Shown: piece after piece, positions 25,758-38,700 of the stretch
Position numbering within the stretch: the first letter of the stretch is position 1
Layout of the letters: each line of letters begins with the position of its first letter
Source: Tetrahymena thermophila SB210
Taxonomy: Eukaryota > Ciliophora > Oligohymenophorea > Hymenostomatida > Tetrahymenidae
NCBI RefSeq assembly: GCF_000189635.1
Contig: NW_002476355.1
Coordinates: forward strand, 390,557-454,556
DNA: 64,000 bases
Direction of reading: 5' to 3'
Made by a program: the position numbers and the translations under genes
Notes under the pieces: model-generated
What the model was told of the DNA's origin: nothing
Database searches by the model: none
Seen by the model: only the letters and a program-made list of their open reading frames with translations

Positions 25758-28700
25758 ATGTCGAAATAAACAGAGAAATAAATCTAAAATTAATCTTTAA
25801 ACTCTGCAACCAGTGGGTAGATAGATGAGGGAAAAAAATCTGATTTTAATTTTAAACATGAAAGTAGCTATAGTTCAAACGAGAGTAAATAACTTTATTT
25901 ATTTCAAAGTAGAAGTTTTATGAATAAGCTAAAAAGTGCAAATAAACATAATATAATTAATAATCATGATTAGGCAATTATTAGCTTTCATTTTCTTATT
26001 TATTTATATTTATAAACTATCAATTTAAGTATACTAAAAATTATTTTTCTGAATGAATTTTTATCAGTCAAAAAACGAACAAAATAAACCTTTTTCTATA
26101 TTTTTATCTTCCATAATTTATAAAAAAAATATATTTTTAATATCAAAAGAAGATTTAAAATAACTCTTGGAAATATCAGATATTTTGAATAAAAAGAAAT
26201 AGCCTAGAAGTAATAAATGGGAATTAGTAAACTCTGTTATGAACAATTTGAAAGATGACTCTGATAAATATTTAAATTAGCGCTTTATTGTTTTGGAAGA
26301 AAATTGTTCTTAAAATTTTTTTAAAGATAAAACAGTTTCAAAGGGATCTAAAAGCTAAAATAATTCCTCAGCTGATTAATTAAGCAATTTATCTGACAAA
26401 ACAATTTAAAAAGCAAATTTTGCTTAATCTAAAAATGACAGTAGCTTAGGAAATACATTTTAAAGTTAAGAAGAATCAAATTACATTACTATTCACAAAA
26501 AATCTTCAAAAGGATCAAATCAGAGCAATAAAATATAGGAAGAAATTAAATCTAATAAACTAGCAAGTAATTAAATAATATAAGCTCAATCAAGTCAAGA
26601 AGTTTCTGCAAATGCAAACTCAAAAGATTATTCTGTAGTATAAAAAGTAAATTCAGAATCCTATGAAATTGAACAAAAACTTAGTACTTAATCAATTGGC
26701 AAAATTACTTCGTCTTCTTAGTCTGATGGAAAGGACTATACTTAAGAATATTCAATATCTTCTAAATCAAATAGTTTATCTTTATCATCTAAAGAATAAT
26801 ATAATTCTTCCAATCAATCAGATACAATATCTTCCAAATAATCATATACTTCTTCAAATAAATCGTATACTTCTTCAAATCAATCATAGACTTCTTCTTA
26901 TCCATCATAAACTAATTCCAAGGAATAAAATGCTTTATCTAAAGATTCTTGCAACTCTTCAAACGAATCAAAATATTAACCAAAAGATTCATTCACTTCT
27001 TCAAACGAATCAAATAATTAATCAAAAGAATAATTTAATTCTTCTTAATAAATGCTTAGTTAGCCAAAGGAATCATTCACTTAGACATCAATAAAACATT
27101 AAAAAAAAATTAATTAATATTAAAATTAAGAAAAGCTAGCACAAAATATGCAAGATGACTTGACAAAAATTGATATTGAAGAAGACAGTGAAAATTTTGA
27201 TGAAGTCATAAATGATTAAAATATTGATATTTTAAAAGAAGATACTTATATGAAAATTGATTAAGTTATAACAATAGATAGGAATAAGGCATATTTGGCA
27301 ATTAGCAAGAGTATTATGAAGTTTAACGAGTATTTAAATCAAAATAAACTTAGAATGCTGTCGAAATAGACTAAAATCAATTAGGTAGATTAATTAGAAG
27401 AGGCAATTGAAAATTTAAAGTAATCCGAATAAAATCATTACAATAAATAATTAATTCAATAAATAAGCGATGAGTTGAAGAAAAAATTTATTGAAGAGGA
27501 TTTAAAAGATGAAGAAATAATAATTAAAAACAAATTTCTTATTGAGTAAATAAAAAATTAAGTAAAATGTACTAACAAGAAGTACATAGAAAGAATCTTT
27601 GTTGCAATATATAGACGAAGATACAAAATAACTAAATATCTTACATCTGGAGGACAAGCAGACATTCTTATTGGAACATATTTAGATGATACAAATTAAG
27701 AAAAGGAATACGTGTTAAGAATAGTTTCTTCAGATTAAGATACTTACGATTACATAAGGGAAGAATTTGAGCTTGTTAACAAATTTTAAAAAGCATCAAA
27801 TATTATCAAATATTATGATTCAATCTATTTAGAAGATATATACACTGGGGTTTTTATTGTAGAAAAATGCTCTGGAAGTCTTACAGATACACTTAGAAGC
27901 AAAAGAAATAACAATGTTAATTTCACTGAGTAAGAAATATTCAAAATAGTTTTTGATTTAGTGTAAGGATTGGTAGAAATGAGATCATATAATATACTTC
28001 ATTAGGATATTAAACCAGATAATATTTTAATCAATCGAAAAGGAAATTATATATATTCTGATTTTGGTTGTTCTAGTAAGTTCTTAGACGGTCTTGCAGA
28101 GAATAAGGGTTTCACGATGAAATACTGTGCTCCTGAGCAGTTGATTGAGGAATACTTTACAAACTATAAAGCAGACATATATTAATTGGGTAGAACTATT
28201 TAACAGGTATTAGAGCTATATGAGAAGTTTAGAGGAGTATAAACAAAATTCATAAAGGACCTAAATAATATTATATTTTGTAATATGTTACAGGATTAAC
28301 AAGATAATAGAAAAGAATGTGTGGATATTTTAATTCTTTTATCTGATTCAATAGTAGAATCGCAACAAAAAAGCTACGCAGATAAATTTATTGTGTGGAT
28401 TGAAGAGCAAACAAATAAATAGCAGATTATTTAAGAAAGAGAAACTAACTTCAGCTTAAAATCTTTGATCACATTTCATTTTATTTGGTTTTAATTAAAG
28501 CTTTTTTAAGGAGGATATCAGCTCCTTATTTAAAAAAAATCAGAATAACAGCTTTTAAATGAAATAATTGAAAAAATTTACACTGATTTTTCTGCACTCA
28601 AAAATACTCAAGGAAATATTTAATTTTCATAGCATTTAACTTCTCTTTTAGAAATTTTATACAGCTTGGTAGAAGTCTTCAATTAATAAAATAATTGTGA

Positions 28701-30540
28701 GACTGTTTACAAAATCGCTAGCTTTTTAATGAAGATATCGGAAGAAATAGATCATCAAAATGAAGAACTGTTTGAAAATGCAATTAGATATTTATAATAA
28801 TAGATGTTTAAAAAAGTAGATTTTTCTAAGTATTTAGATTAAATTGAAGATAGAGCAGAATCTTAGAATAATTGTTAACTATACACTTTTTTAGCCTATG
28901 AATATTTTCATAATGATATAAGTAAATCCTTTTACTACTCTTTGAAAGTCCATGCTTAGAATTATTAAAAATATGTTGAATATAGTTAAACTTAAAACCT
29001 AAATAAAAGTGATTTTTTCACACTTGGCTATTATTATTTATAATCATTGTTCTTTATTACTCAAATATTTACTGAAATAAACTTGGATTCAATTGTTATA
29101 AATCATATCTAATTTATAAGAACAATATCTAATAATTTAAAATTAGGAAAATTATTTGAACGATAGTGGGCTAATTTGGGATTATCCTTTTATAATATGA
29201 AATAATACAAGAAAGCTTTGGTATTTTTTCAAGAAGATATCAAACAATAATCTTCAGAAAATCGTAATTAAAGTTTTAATTTTGCTTACTCTAAGTTCAA
29301 AATTGCTTGTTGCTATTTCGAATTAGGATAGTTTGAATCAGCAGAAAAGGAATTCTTAGAGCTTGAGGAATTTTTTGAAAAGCAACTTAAAAATAACTAA
29401 TACTTTTACACTTGTTTTATAAAAATAAAAACTTTTTCATATTTAGGTGTTAATTTTGATAATAAAGGTTAATTTAAATAATCTATAATTTACCACTCAA
29501 AGGCTCTTTAAGAATTAGAAAATCTAAATAATAAAAAACATACACTCTATCAGGCTTTTTACCCATACTGTTTGTTTAAGCTTGGTATGTGCTATTGCTA
29601 GCCTGACACTTATGATTAAAGTCAATCAATAATCTACTTTACTAAATTTTTAGAAACTACGAAAGAAAAAGACTTATGTGAATTAGATATAGATTAAAGA
29701 TAGGCAGTAATAGTTTCCTTAAATGGTTTGGCTTATTTTTACTTTATATCAAACAAATTCTAGGAAAGTGAGTTATATTATACATAACTTATAAGGGTAT
29801 TTATATAATTTAGTGATTATGGAAATTAAATTTTCGAAATAGGCATTAATAATTTGATGACAACGATGATTCAATTAGATTAAACTGAAAATAATTTTTA
29901 TCTTAAATTTATAGACTTAGTAATTGAAGTCGTTTAAGGTAAAAAAATTACAGATGATTAATAAAAAAATAATATAATAGAAGATATATAAACAGCCTTT
30001 TAATATAGTAAGGAGTTAGAATAAGAGGATATGTTTTTAAAAAATAACCAATTAATCTCTCTTTTAGAGCATTTTAATTTAAAAGAAGAAATTTATATAA
30101 CAATACTAAACTACCAAGCTTAAGTTTTGTTTGAAAGTGCATAATATGATCAAGCTATTATTTTTTATGAAAAATCCCTTCCTACTATGATAAATATTTA
30201 CAGTCATCCAAACGAATTTGTAGCAATTGTTTAAAGCGGTTTAGGTATGGCTTATCACTAAATTAGATAATTTTAGGTTGCCATCAACTATTACAACTCT
30301 GCTTTAAAAACCATGAAGGATTTAGACTATTATGAAAACGAAGAAACACATTAAGACATGATAGATTGCATTGACAGAATTTTAATCTGCTTTCAAGGAT
30401 TTGGAAATACACCTTTAGCCCTTGAATTTTATTAAAATTTTGAAGATATAATGCCATTTTTATATGAATAATCTCATCCCTCAATAATTAAGTTCAATTC
30501 TTAATATGAAACTTGCAAGAAAAAATTAAATTCTTTATGA
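25758..30540 (+). CDS. Divergent protein kinase fused to TPR-like repeats
   Basis: ATG at 25758 opens a short exon (about 43 codons, donor GTAAATAAC). An intron of about 260 bases follows, then one long exon to TGA at 30538-30540, for about 1,500 residues. Order: Ser/Asn/Gln-rich disordered region with degenerate repeats near 26800-27060; an acidic helical linker; a kinase domain at roughly residues 530-800 (27600-28430); then several hundred residues of TPR-like helical pairs, for example ACCYFELGQFESAEKEFLEL, GLAYFYFISNKFQESELYY and GLGMAYHQIRQFQVAINYY. The kinase fold shows a weak loop (GGQADILIG), VLRI where VAIK is expected (Lys replaced by Arg), HQDIKPDNIL for HRD..N, SDFG, and CAPEQ for APE. 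Catalytic Asp, Asn and DFG remain, so activity is uncertain rather than excluded. Kinase-TPR fusions resemble signalling scaffolds. The next two genes on the same strand are LRR and NACHT proteins. Confidence 0.87.
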
Positions 30541-30564
30541 TAAAATAAAATTAAATTAAAAATG

Positions 30565-30602
<38 letters not shown>

Positions 30603-31228
30603 TAAGTATCTTTCTGATTTCTTAAGTTGTTTGTTTGTTTGTCTTTACATGTTTGTAAGAAAATTAAAAATAAAATTTTATAAAAAATTTTTTTCTTTTG
30701 ATGAACTCATTTAATAATAAAATATATCTAATAGAAAAGATTTGTTTATTATTAGGATATTATTATCTAAAAAATAACTATAAATAAATAAAAACATAAT
30801 TTAAAATTTATAAATTAATGAAAATAAATATTTGCTTTCTCTATTTATCTTATAATTTTTTAATTTAATTGCGTTGTAATAATTAAATATTTTCATTATT
30901 TCAATTACACAAAAAAAAAAATGATATAACAAAGATAGCAATATTACAAAACTCTTTAGGAAGTGATTAATAAATTTATCTTTTTAGTATTCAAATTTTT
31001 AATTTATATAAATAAAAGTTTCTAAGCTCCTCATAATATGATTGCACTTTCCTAAAAATTAATCTATAGTAAATTTTATACACTTAATTAGTTTGTTTTT
31101 AATTAAAATTTTAAATATATTTAATTCAAAAATTACTGTATTGCTAGTAAAGTATTTGATAATTAACTGTAATTTATTTTTTGATCAAATTATTATCAAT
31201 TTTTTGAAATAAAGTACTCTAATTTTTA
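30541..31228. other. Intergenic spacer after the kinase-TPR gene
   Basis: Starts with a GTAA microsatellite, then AT-rich sequence without a clear exon. A code-6 open frame from ATG at 30921 runs to about 31200 but looks compositionally intergenic. Confidence 0.4.
30566..30601. repeat. GTAA tetranucleotide microsatellite
   Basis: About nine tandem GTAA units 26 bases after the kinase-TPR stop codon. Each unit resembles the ciliate 5' splice donor GTAAGTAA, though no exon lies around it. Confidence 0.9.
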
Positions 31229-34200
31229 TGGAAGTTAGAGGAAATACATATGTACATTGATTCATTTTTGAAATAGATACTTTTCAAATTTAACTTTTAA
31301 TTTTTTTTAATTATTATTTTTTTCAAGACAACCTTCATTAGATTAATAAGAAGGATCCAATTTAGGTGAAGGAATACAAAAATATACTAATCTTTAAAGA
31401 GCCGTGTTTAATTTATAGTAAGCTTAATAGTTTATTGAATTTATTAGTTATCAAATATGTATTAAAAATAGATTTTTAATGTAAATAAGTAAGGAATTTA
31501 CAATTTGTATGCATTTAAAAATATTTTTATTTGAATAATACCTTTAAAATAGATCATTTAACAATGGCCTTATTAATTAATTTATCAAATAAAATAAAAT
31601 AGAGAAAGATATATTGGTGATGAAGGTATTTCACTTTTTGCTTCTGGATTAGCAACATGTGCTAGTATTTAAATATTAACTCTGAATTTAGTGTAAATTT
31701 TTTATTATTTATTTATTATTTATATTTTTTACAATCAATCAAAGCAGCTAAAATTATTTATTATTTTAAATTAATTTATTTTATAAAGAATTCATAAAAA
31801 ATAATATTCCAATATTTTATAAAAGATACAATAACATTAGCAATTTAGGTTCCACAAATTTAGGCTCTGCATTATCTAAATTGGTCAATCTTTCAAATCT
31901 TTTATTAATGTTAGAGTACAATTAGTTTAATAAAATAAATAATCCAATTAATTTTTAATAAAAATCATTCAAAATATGTAAAAGCTTAGTAATTTTTTTA
32001 ATTAGAAAGAAATTACTTTGAATTTTTATTTAATCTTATAGAATTAATCTTTCATTTAATTTTAATTTTACTATTAGTTAAAATGAAATCAGCGATTAAG
32101 GTATATCATGTTTAGCCCAAAGATTAGGAGAGTGTACAAATCTATCAAATTTGAGATTGTATTTAATGTAAATCTATCTTTTTAATTTGTTCAATTGAAA
32201 AGAAATCATTTAAATAAATGTAATTATCATCTTCAAACCTAAATTTACAAAATAAAGATACCTTTTTTATTATTTAAGCAATACATTATCTTTTTTATTT
32301 GTAAATTTTATTTAAAGGGATAATTAAATTGGGGATTAGGGTTTATCGTGCTTAGGAAATAATTTAGCTAAATGCCAAAAGCTCACTATTTTGAAAGTTT
32401 TTTTATAGTAAATAAAAATTAGTTTAATTAAAAAATTTATTCTTTAACAATCAAATATTTAATAAATTAATTAATTAAATAAATAAATAAATAAAAGGTA
32501 CAATAAAATTAGTTCTCATGGCATATCAAGCATGGTTTCAGGATTAGCTAAACTTAATTAAATTTCAACTTTAAAACTTGATTTTAAGTAGATTAATTTA
32601 ATATTTTAAAAATATTTTATGAATGATTGATTGATTACTCATTATAAACAAAATAAAAAAATTAAATAAACAAATTTTTAAATTTATTTATGAGTTTTTT
32701 TTTCTGTTTTTATTTTTGAATAAAATCAAAAAATGTTTTATTTGTTCATGTAACTTTATCTATTATAAACTACATACAACTTAACTAAAATTAAAGTAGA
32801 GTGTTATTTGATGATTAAGGTTTACAAGATTTAGCCTAAGAATTATCCAAATGCACTAACCTCTCTACTTTGAAGCTCTTATTTGGGTAAATATAATTTA
32901 ATTGAAAACTTTGCTTGCTTAATTTAAGAAATTAATAAAATTAATTTTGATTGAAAAAAGTCAAATTATAATTTTTTAACAGCTGTTTAATAAATTAATT
33001 GTAAAAAGTTGGGCTTAAATTCGTTGTAAAGGGGTATCATGCTTAATTGAAGGATTATCAAGATGCAATAAACTCAATTCTTTGACTCTAGGTTTAGAGT
33101 AAATTAAATTTATTATTCAATCTTAATAAAATAACAAAAGTAATAATTTTAGAGTTAAATGATTTATTTAAAGTAAATTGTAGTTATATAAGTTTATTAT
33201 TTTTTATCGATCACTTTTTAGTTTATTTGCGTTTGAACTGTTTATTATTACTATTTTTAATTATTTTTAAATAAAATTTAAAAGATGCAATAAAATTGGG
33301 GATTAGGATACATCTAGCTTACTCTTTGGATTAATTTAGAACATTAATCTTTAAGTCTTAGATTTAAATTTAGTGTATTTTTATATTCAAATTTTTTAAA
33401 TTTTTTAGAATTGAAGGGTTTTTTATCATATTTATTCTCTTACTTATTTATTATAGTAAGATTCTTTACTTTTTTATGCTTAAAATATGTTGTGTTATTT
33501 ATTTAAGATCTTTCTTTATTTTTCTAGTCACAATAAAATTGGTGATGATAGAATATAATAGCTAAGTTCTGAATTAGCAAGTTGCGCTAATCTCTCAACT
33601 TTGATTCTTAATTTAAAGTTAATTTTGTTTATATTTTTATTAAAATTAAAAAAAATTTTGTAAAATAATTTAATTATTGTTGCTTTTTAATGAGTTATTC
33701 TTTAATTTTAAATCTCTTAATTTTTAGTGGAAATGAAATTAGTAGCAAAGGAGTATCAGACTTAGGTATAGATTTATCTAGATGTAACAGTCTCTAATGC
33801 TTGAGTATCGAGTTATGGTAACTTAGTTTTTTTGGTTTATATTACCAGGAAAAAAATTTCAATTTGTTAATTATTCTAAATCAATATTCAACTTTATTTT
33901 TTTATTATGGCTTATTTTTAAAATATTTTTTATTAATTTTCAAGAAATATTTATTTATTAAATTATATTTTTATTTATAGTGAAAATTTAATTAATGGAT
34001 AGGGTTTATTGAATTTAGTAATTGGATTACAAAAATGTTCTCAACTCTCAAACTTATCATTTGATTTTTCGTATTCTAATATTTTATTTTAATTTATCAT
34101 TTTAGAAAACTTTCAAATTTTCTTTACATAATATTTAATACTCAATCTATTCAAAATTATTTAAATTGATTGTATGACCACTTTCATTTTCTATTTTTAA

Positions 34201-35148
34201 ATTTATTAAAAGATAAAATTAAATTAGTGATCTAAGTGGATAAGATTTTGGTTAAGCTTTGGCATAGTGTAGAAATCTCTCAACTTTGAAGCTTACATTA
34301 GAGTAAAATTATCATTTATAAAAATATTATTTTATTGAAAAAATCTATAAAATTTTTTGCAACTATTTCAAATACATTTTTTGCATTTTATTTTAAATGA
34401 GAAGTGAAATATTTGTTTGATTGTATTCAATTTTTATTTATTCTTTTAACTAAAATTTATAAATTATTTCAAAAGTAAAACTAATATTAGTCATCTCAGT
34501 GCATAAGAATTAGGATTTGGATTAGCAAAATGCTCTAAGCTCTCTTTTTTAACACTTTATTTATGGTAAATTTAATTTATTTATTTTTTATCATATATTT
34601 TTTTAAAAAATTTATTTAGATTTAATTAAAAAATAATTTCAAACTAACATAGCTCTCTCTATCTATCTATTTTATTGATTAATTATTTAACAAAACAATT
34701 TATAAAACACTTTTAATTTTTTATATTTATTTATTTATTTTAAAGTAGCAATACAATTGGCGAATAAGGCTTCAAAGATTTAATTTCAAAATTAACAAAA
34801 TCAACTAGCATTCTAATTTTGAAGCTTTTTTTATGGTAAATTTATAATAGTTTTCAATATTCATTTTATAAAAAAAGTAAAAGTTTATAAACCATTATCT
34901 AAACAATAAATAAATTTGTGTTTTATCTATCTGATTTCTATTTTTTTAATTTTAATAAATATAATTTTTTTTTTAATAAAAGGGAATTATATATAAAAAA
35001 AGCTTATTTTTAAAAGTTAAACCTTTAAATCCATAAAATGAAAAGACTAGTTCAATTCAATCTTATTAATAGTTTTTCAAATTATTTTTAAACATAAGAT
35101 AGTGATGAAGAAGATATTAAATTAGAAGAAAATGAAAGTGAATTTTGA
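31229..35148 (+). CDS. Leucine-rich-repeat protein, about one repeat per exon
   Basis: About 15 short exons, each of roughly 80-100 bases, encode single LRRs of the RNI-like type with consensus N-x-I-G-D-x-G-(I/L)-x-x-L-x-x-x-L-x-x-C-x-x-L-x-x-L-x-L-x-L. Examples are IGDQGLSCLGNNLAKCQKLT (about 32320), ISDQGISCLAQRLGECTNLS (about 32085), FDDQGLQDLAQELSKCTNLS (about 32805), ISSKGVSDLGIDLSRCNSLQ (about 33730) and IGEQGFKDLISKLTKSTSIL (about 34755). Nearly every repeat ends at a GTAAA-type donor right after the L-x-L strand. The last exon (about 34979-35148) is basic and then acidic (DSDEEDIKLEENESEF) before TGA. No signal peptide, membrane span, NTPase or effector domain is visible, so it should be a solenoid binding protein. 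The start is uncertain: ATG at 31229 (MEVRGNTY plus a donor) is my choice, with 30921 as the alternative. Neighbours are the kinase-TPR and NACHT genes on the same strand. Confidence 0.82.
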
Positions 35149-35775
35149 ATTTATCTTTTATGATTTATAAATTACTTGTGTAATAAATAAATAAATAACT
35201 ATGATGTTTTTTTATACTGAGTTAGTTAATTCATGTGTAAATATATTTATATATACCTTATCTTAGATTTATTTTTTAATTTTAATTTGAATTTAATAAG
35301 AGTATATAAAAAGTACTTTAAATCAAAAAGTTAAAATTTTTTTAAATATTGTTAAAATAATTTATTTATGAACTAAATTTAATGAAATGAATAAAATTTT
35401 TAATAAAAATTTAATTATGAACTAAATAAATTTAATTAAAAGAATAAAATTATTTTTAATTTTTTATTTGAATTATTATATTATTTTTTTTAATAAAAAA
35501 TTAAAATGCTTAGTAAATGACTTAATCGAGTAAAACAGTGCTTTTGAGCAAATTAGATGATCAAATTATAATAATAACTAAATCAGATTAAATTTTAAGA
35601 AAATATTCTTATTACAAATAATTAAAAAATATATGCATCATTTATAAAAAACTAATTAAATTTAAAAATTAGTAAGAATATTTAATAACAAACAAATATT
35701 ATAAAAATATAATTAGAATATAAATAATCTAAAGAAAAAAGGAGATTAGCTTAAATTAAAGTTTATTTATAATTA
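35149..35775. other. Intergenic spacer before the NACHT gene
   Basis: Extremely AT-rich, with two similar segments around 35370-35460 built on ATGAACTAAAT and a flanking TTTAAT. No exon. Holds the promoter of the NACHT gene. Confidence 0.4.
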
Positions 35776-38700
35776 ATGAATAACAAAGAAGTAAAAATTC
35801 AAAAAGATTCACAAATATAAAAATAAATATGCTAATAGAACTTTGCAACTAAACAGGAGAAAAGTTTTTTAAAATCTGAAATGTATGAAAAAAGAATAAG
35901 CATGTTCGATTATGATGAAAATAAGGTAATTTAAAAAGAGGAATTCTCAAATCCTTTGAAATAAATACCTTATTTAGAAAATGCTATACCATGCTTACAA
36001 GAAAATTTTTTAAAAAGTTCTTAAAAAGAGTTATAATCCCTTTATTTTAGCTTGGAAGATGCTATATTTGATGACAATTCTCATCATAAGTCAGGATATC
36101 TTGACTAGTTTAGAACTCAAAATTAATATTATACAGTTGATGATATTTTTTGTATGCTTGAGCAAAGTTATTAATGCAAGATACTCATACAAGGCTAAGC
36201 AGGAGCTGGTAAAACAACACTAATATAATACATTGCGCATTAATGGAGCCAAAAAAATATACTTAGTGACAGGTTTAGTGAAATTTATTTCATATCCCTT
36301 AAAACTCTTTTGAATTAAACATGGGCTGAACAGTATATAATTGATTAAAAATATTCTAAGGAGTTTTAAATAAATCCTCTCAAATTTCTTATCCATACAA
36401 ATGTTTCTTTAATGATTAATAATTAAGGTCAATAGAAATAAATACAACCTGAAGATATCAAGCTGTACAATGATAAAATTTTACTTTTGATAGATGGTTT
36501 TAATGAGATTACTTCTGTTTAAGAAGATCATATAGTTTGCTTGATTTTGAAGTAAATATTTGATTAACAGAATATCATTTTGACTTCAAGGACCAACACA
36601 CTTTCAATTTACTGGAAAAATAAATTTGATATAATTTTAGAGAATATCGGTTTTAATAAGCTTTAAATACATTAATACATTGAAAACCACATAGATTAAT
36701 AAATACTTTAAGCTTAACTATACAAAATAATCATAGAAAATAAACAATTGTACAAAATATCTTAGATACCTGCTAACTTGGCAATGCTTTGCTAAATAGT
36801 CTCTTTAATTAAAGATAATTTATAATCTTTAAAAATAGATGGATTATATTAGCTCTATAGACTATTTTTCCAAATGTTATTTGAAAAATTAGATTAATGT
36901 TTAAAAAATTAATCATAAAATGAATAAAAGCTATCTCAAATCGATTTAATTCGGCAGTTGGCGTATTCATGCTAAACAGAATAAATTTTAGAAATTGAAA
37001 GTCAAATTGATAAAGATGACGCAATTACAATAAATCATAATGAAAATGAGCAAAATGAGAGTTATTTAATTAAAAATTTAGATCAATTTGTTAATTTTGG
37101 ATTAATTAAATAAGTCTTTTATGATAAAAAAGTATATCGCTTTACTCATTTGCTGTTTTAAGAATTTTTAGCGGCTGAATATCTTGTAGAAAAACTCTAG
37201 AGTGGAAATAAGTAAAAAAAAAAAAATGTTATTAGTTATATTTCTCAGCACAGAAATGAAGAGAGAATGCGGCAAGTTCTAAAATTTATGAGTTAAATTA
37301 TTATAAATCTGGGAAATTAATCAATTTTAGACGAATTTTGGTATTCAATGAGTTGCAATATAGAAGGAATGCTTGAGTTCGATATTATCTAAAAAGTTAA
37401 GCTGTTGATGCAATTGATTGGAAATATAAATAACTCATCAGAAAACGAAATTAGAATTATCGATAGTACGATTCCTAACATAAACTAAATTAAAATTTTT
37501 ATTGATTTGATTGTTTTATTCAACTTGAATGAATTCAAATATGAACTAATGCATTCAGGTTATAAAAGCCAAATAATATCTTCGAAAATATAGTCTCTGC
37601 TTGAGGGATTTGATAACACCTCAGATTTGTTAAGAGAAATTAAAATTTAGATAATAAATTATAATTTTGCAATAGACGTTGATTCTGTCGAAAGATATTA
37701 TAATAGTTAAAAAGATATTTAATGCTGTATAAATTTTAATTAAAAAAGTTAATCAAAAAAGGATTAAAAAATATAAAATTAGAATGACTAATAAGAAGAA
37801 TAATTCAAGTGTATTCAACAAGTTGATTAATTTTTAAAGGTTAATTAATCACATGAAGCATAGAATGATAAGTTTGTCTAAGAAATGATAAATAAGTCAT
37901 TAGGCTTAAATATGGCTAATTTTTATTCCTATATTGATCAGAATATTTTAGAGTAAAGTATCTTAGATATACTAAACAAAAAGGAGACAGAGACTTATAC
38001 AAAAAGTATTGCATTAAAAATAATTATAAAATAATTACAAAATTAGTTTGATTTTAACAATAAATATTATTAAAAAATATTTGATTGGATTATTGAAACA
38101 GAAATAAGTTATTAAAGTAATTTACAAAAAATTACTAAATCTAAAAGAAACTCTGATGAATTTAAGAATACTCAAGACAGAAATGTTGAATCAGAAGATA
38201 TGAATTAGCAAGCAGACTGCTTTTATTGCTAAAATTATGAATTAATTATGAGATAAAATGAAGAAGTTTTACATGAATAAATGATTTTAATTCTTAAATA
38301 TTTAAATAGCTTCAATTTAAGTAGCTTCTATCAATGCTTGAATAGCATGACAAAGTATTTGCTTCATTACTAAAAAAATTTACTTCCTTTAGCCTTTGAG
38401 ATAATTATTTAAGCAAGGTAACTTAACAGTCAAAATTATATCCACATAAAACAAGGCTAGGCAACTCTGCATGAACTGGTAAAAATAGTTGCTAATCACG
38501 TATTAGATTTTCCAAATTTTTTGCAAATTTGGAGAACTTTTACAGATGAAATGAAGAATATCCTTTTAGATAATTTGGAATGCAGTCAATGTCTAAAAAA
38601 AGAAGCTAAAGAATACCCAAATTATATAAACTTAATTATTTAGTATGCAAACAATTAAACCCATAGAGATTAGTTAATTTATAAGTTTTACAAATTAAAT

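Noticed and set aside
26663-27094. A 143-codon standard-code frame on the plus strand
   Set aside because: It overlaps, in another frame, the Ser/Asn repeat region of the kinase-TPR gene, whose own frame is open under code 6 from 26147 to 30540. It is a shadow of the repeat.
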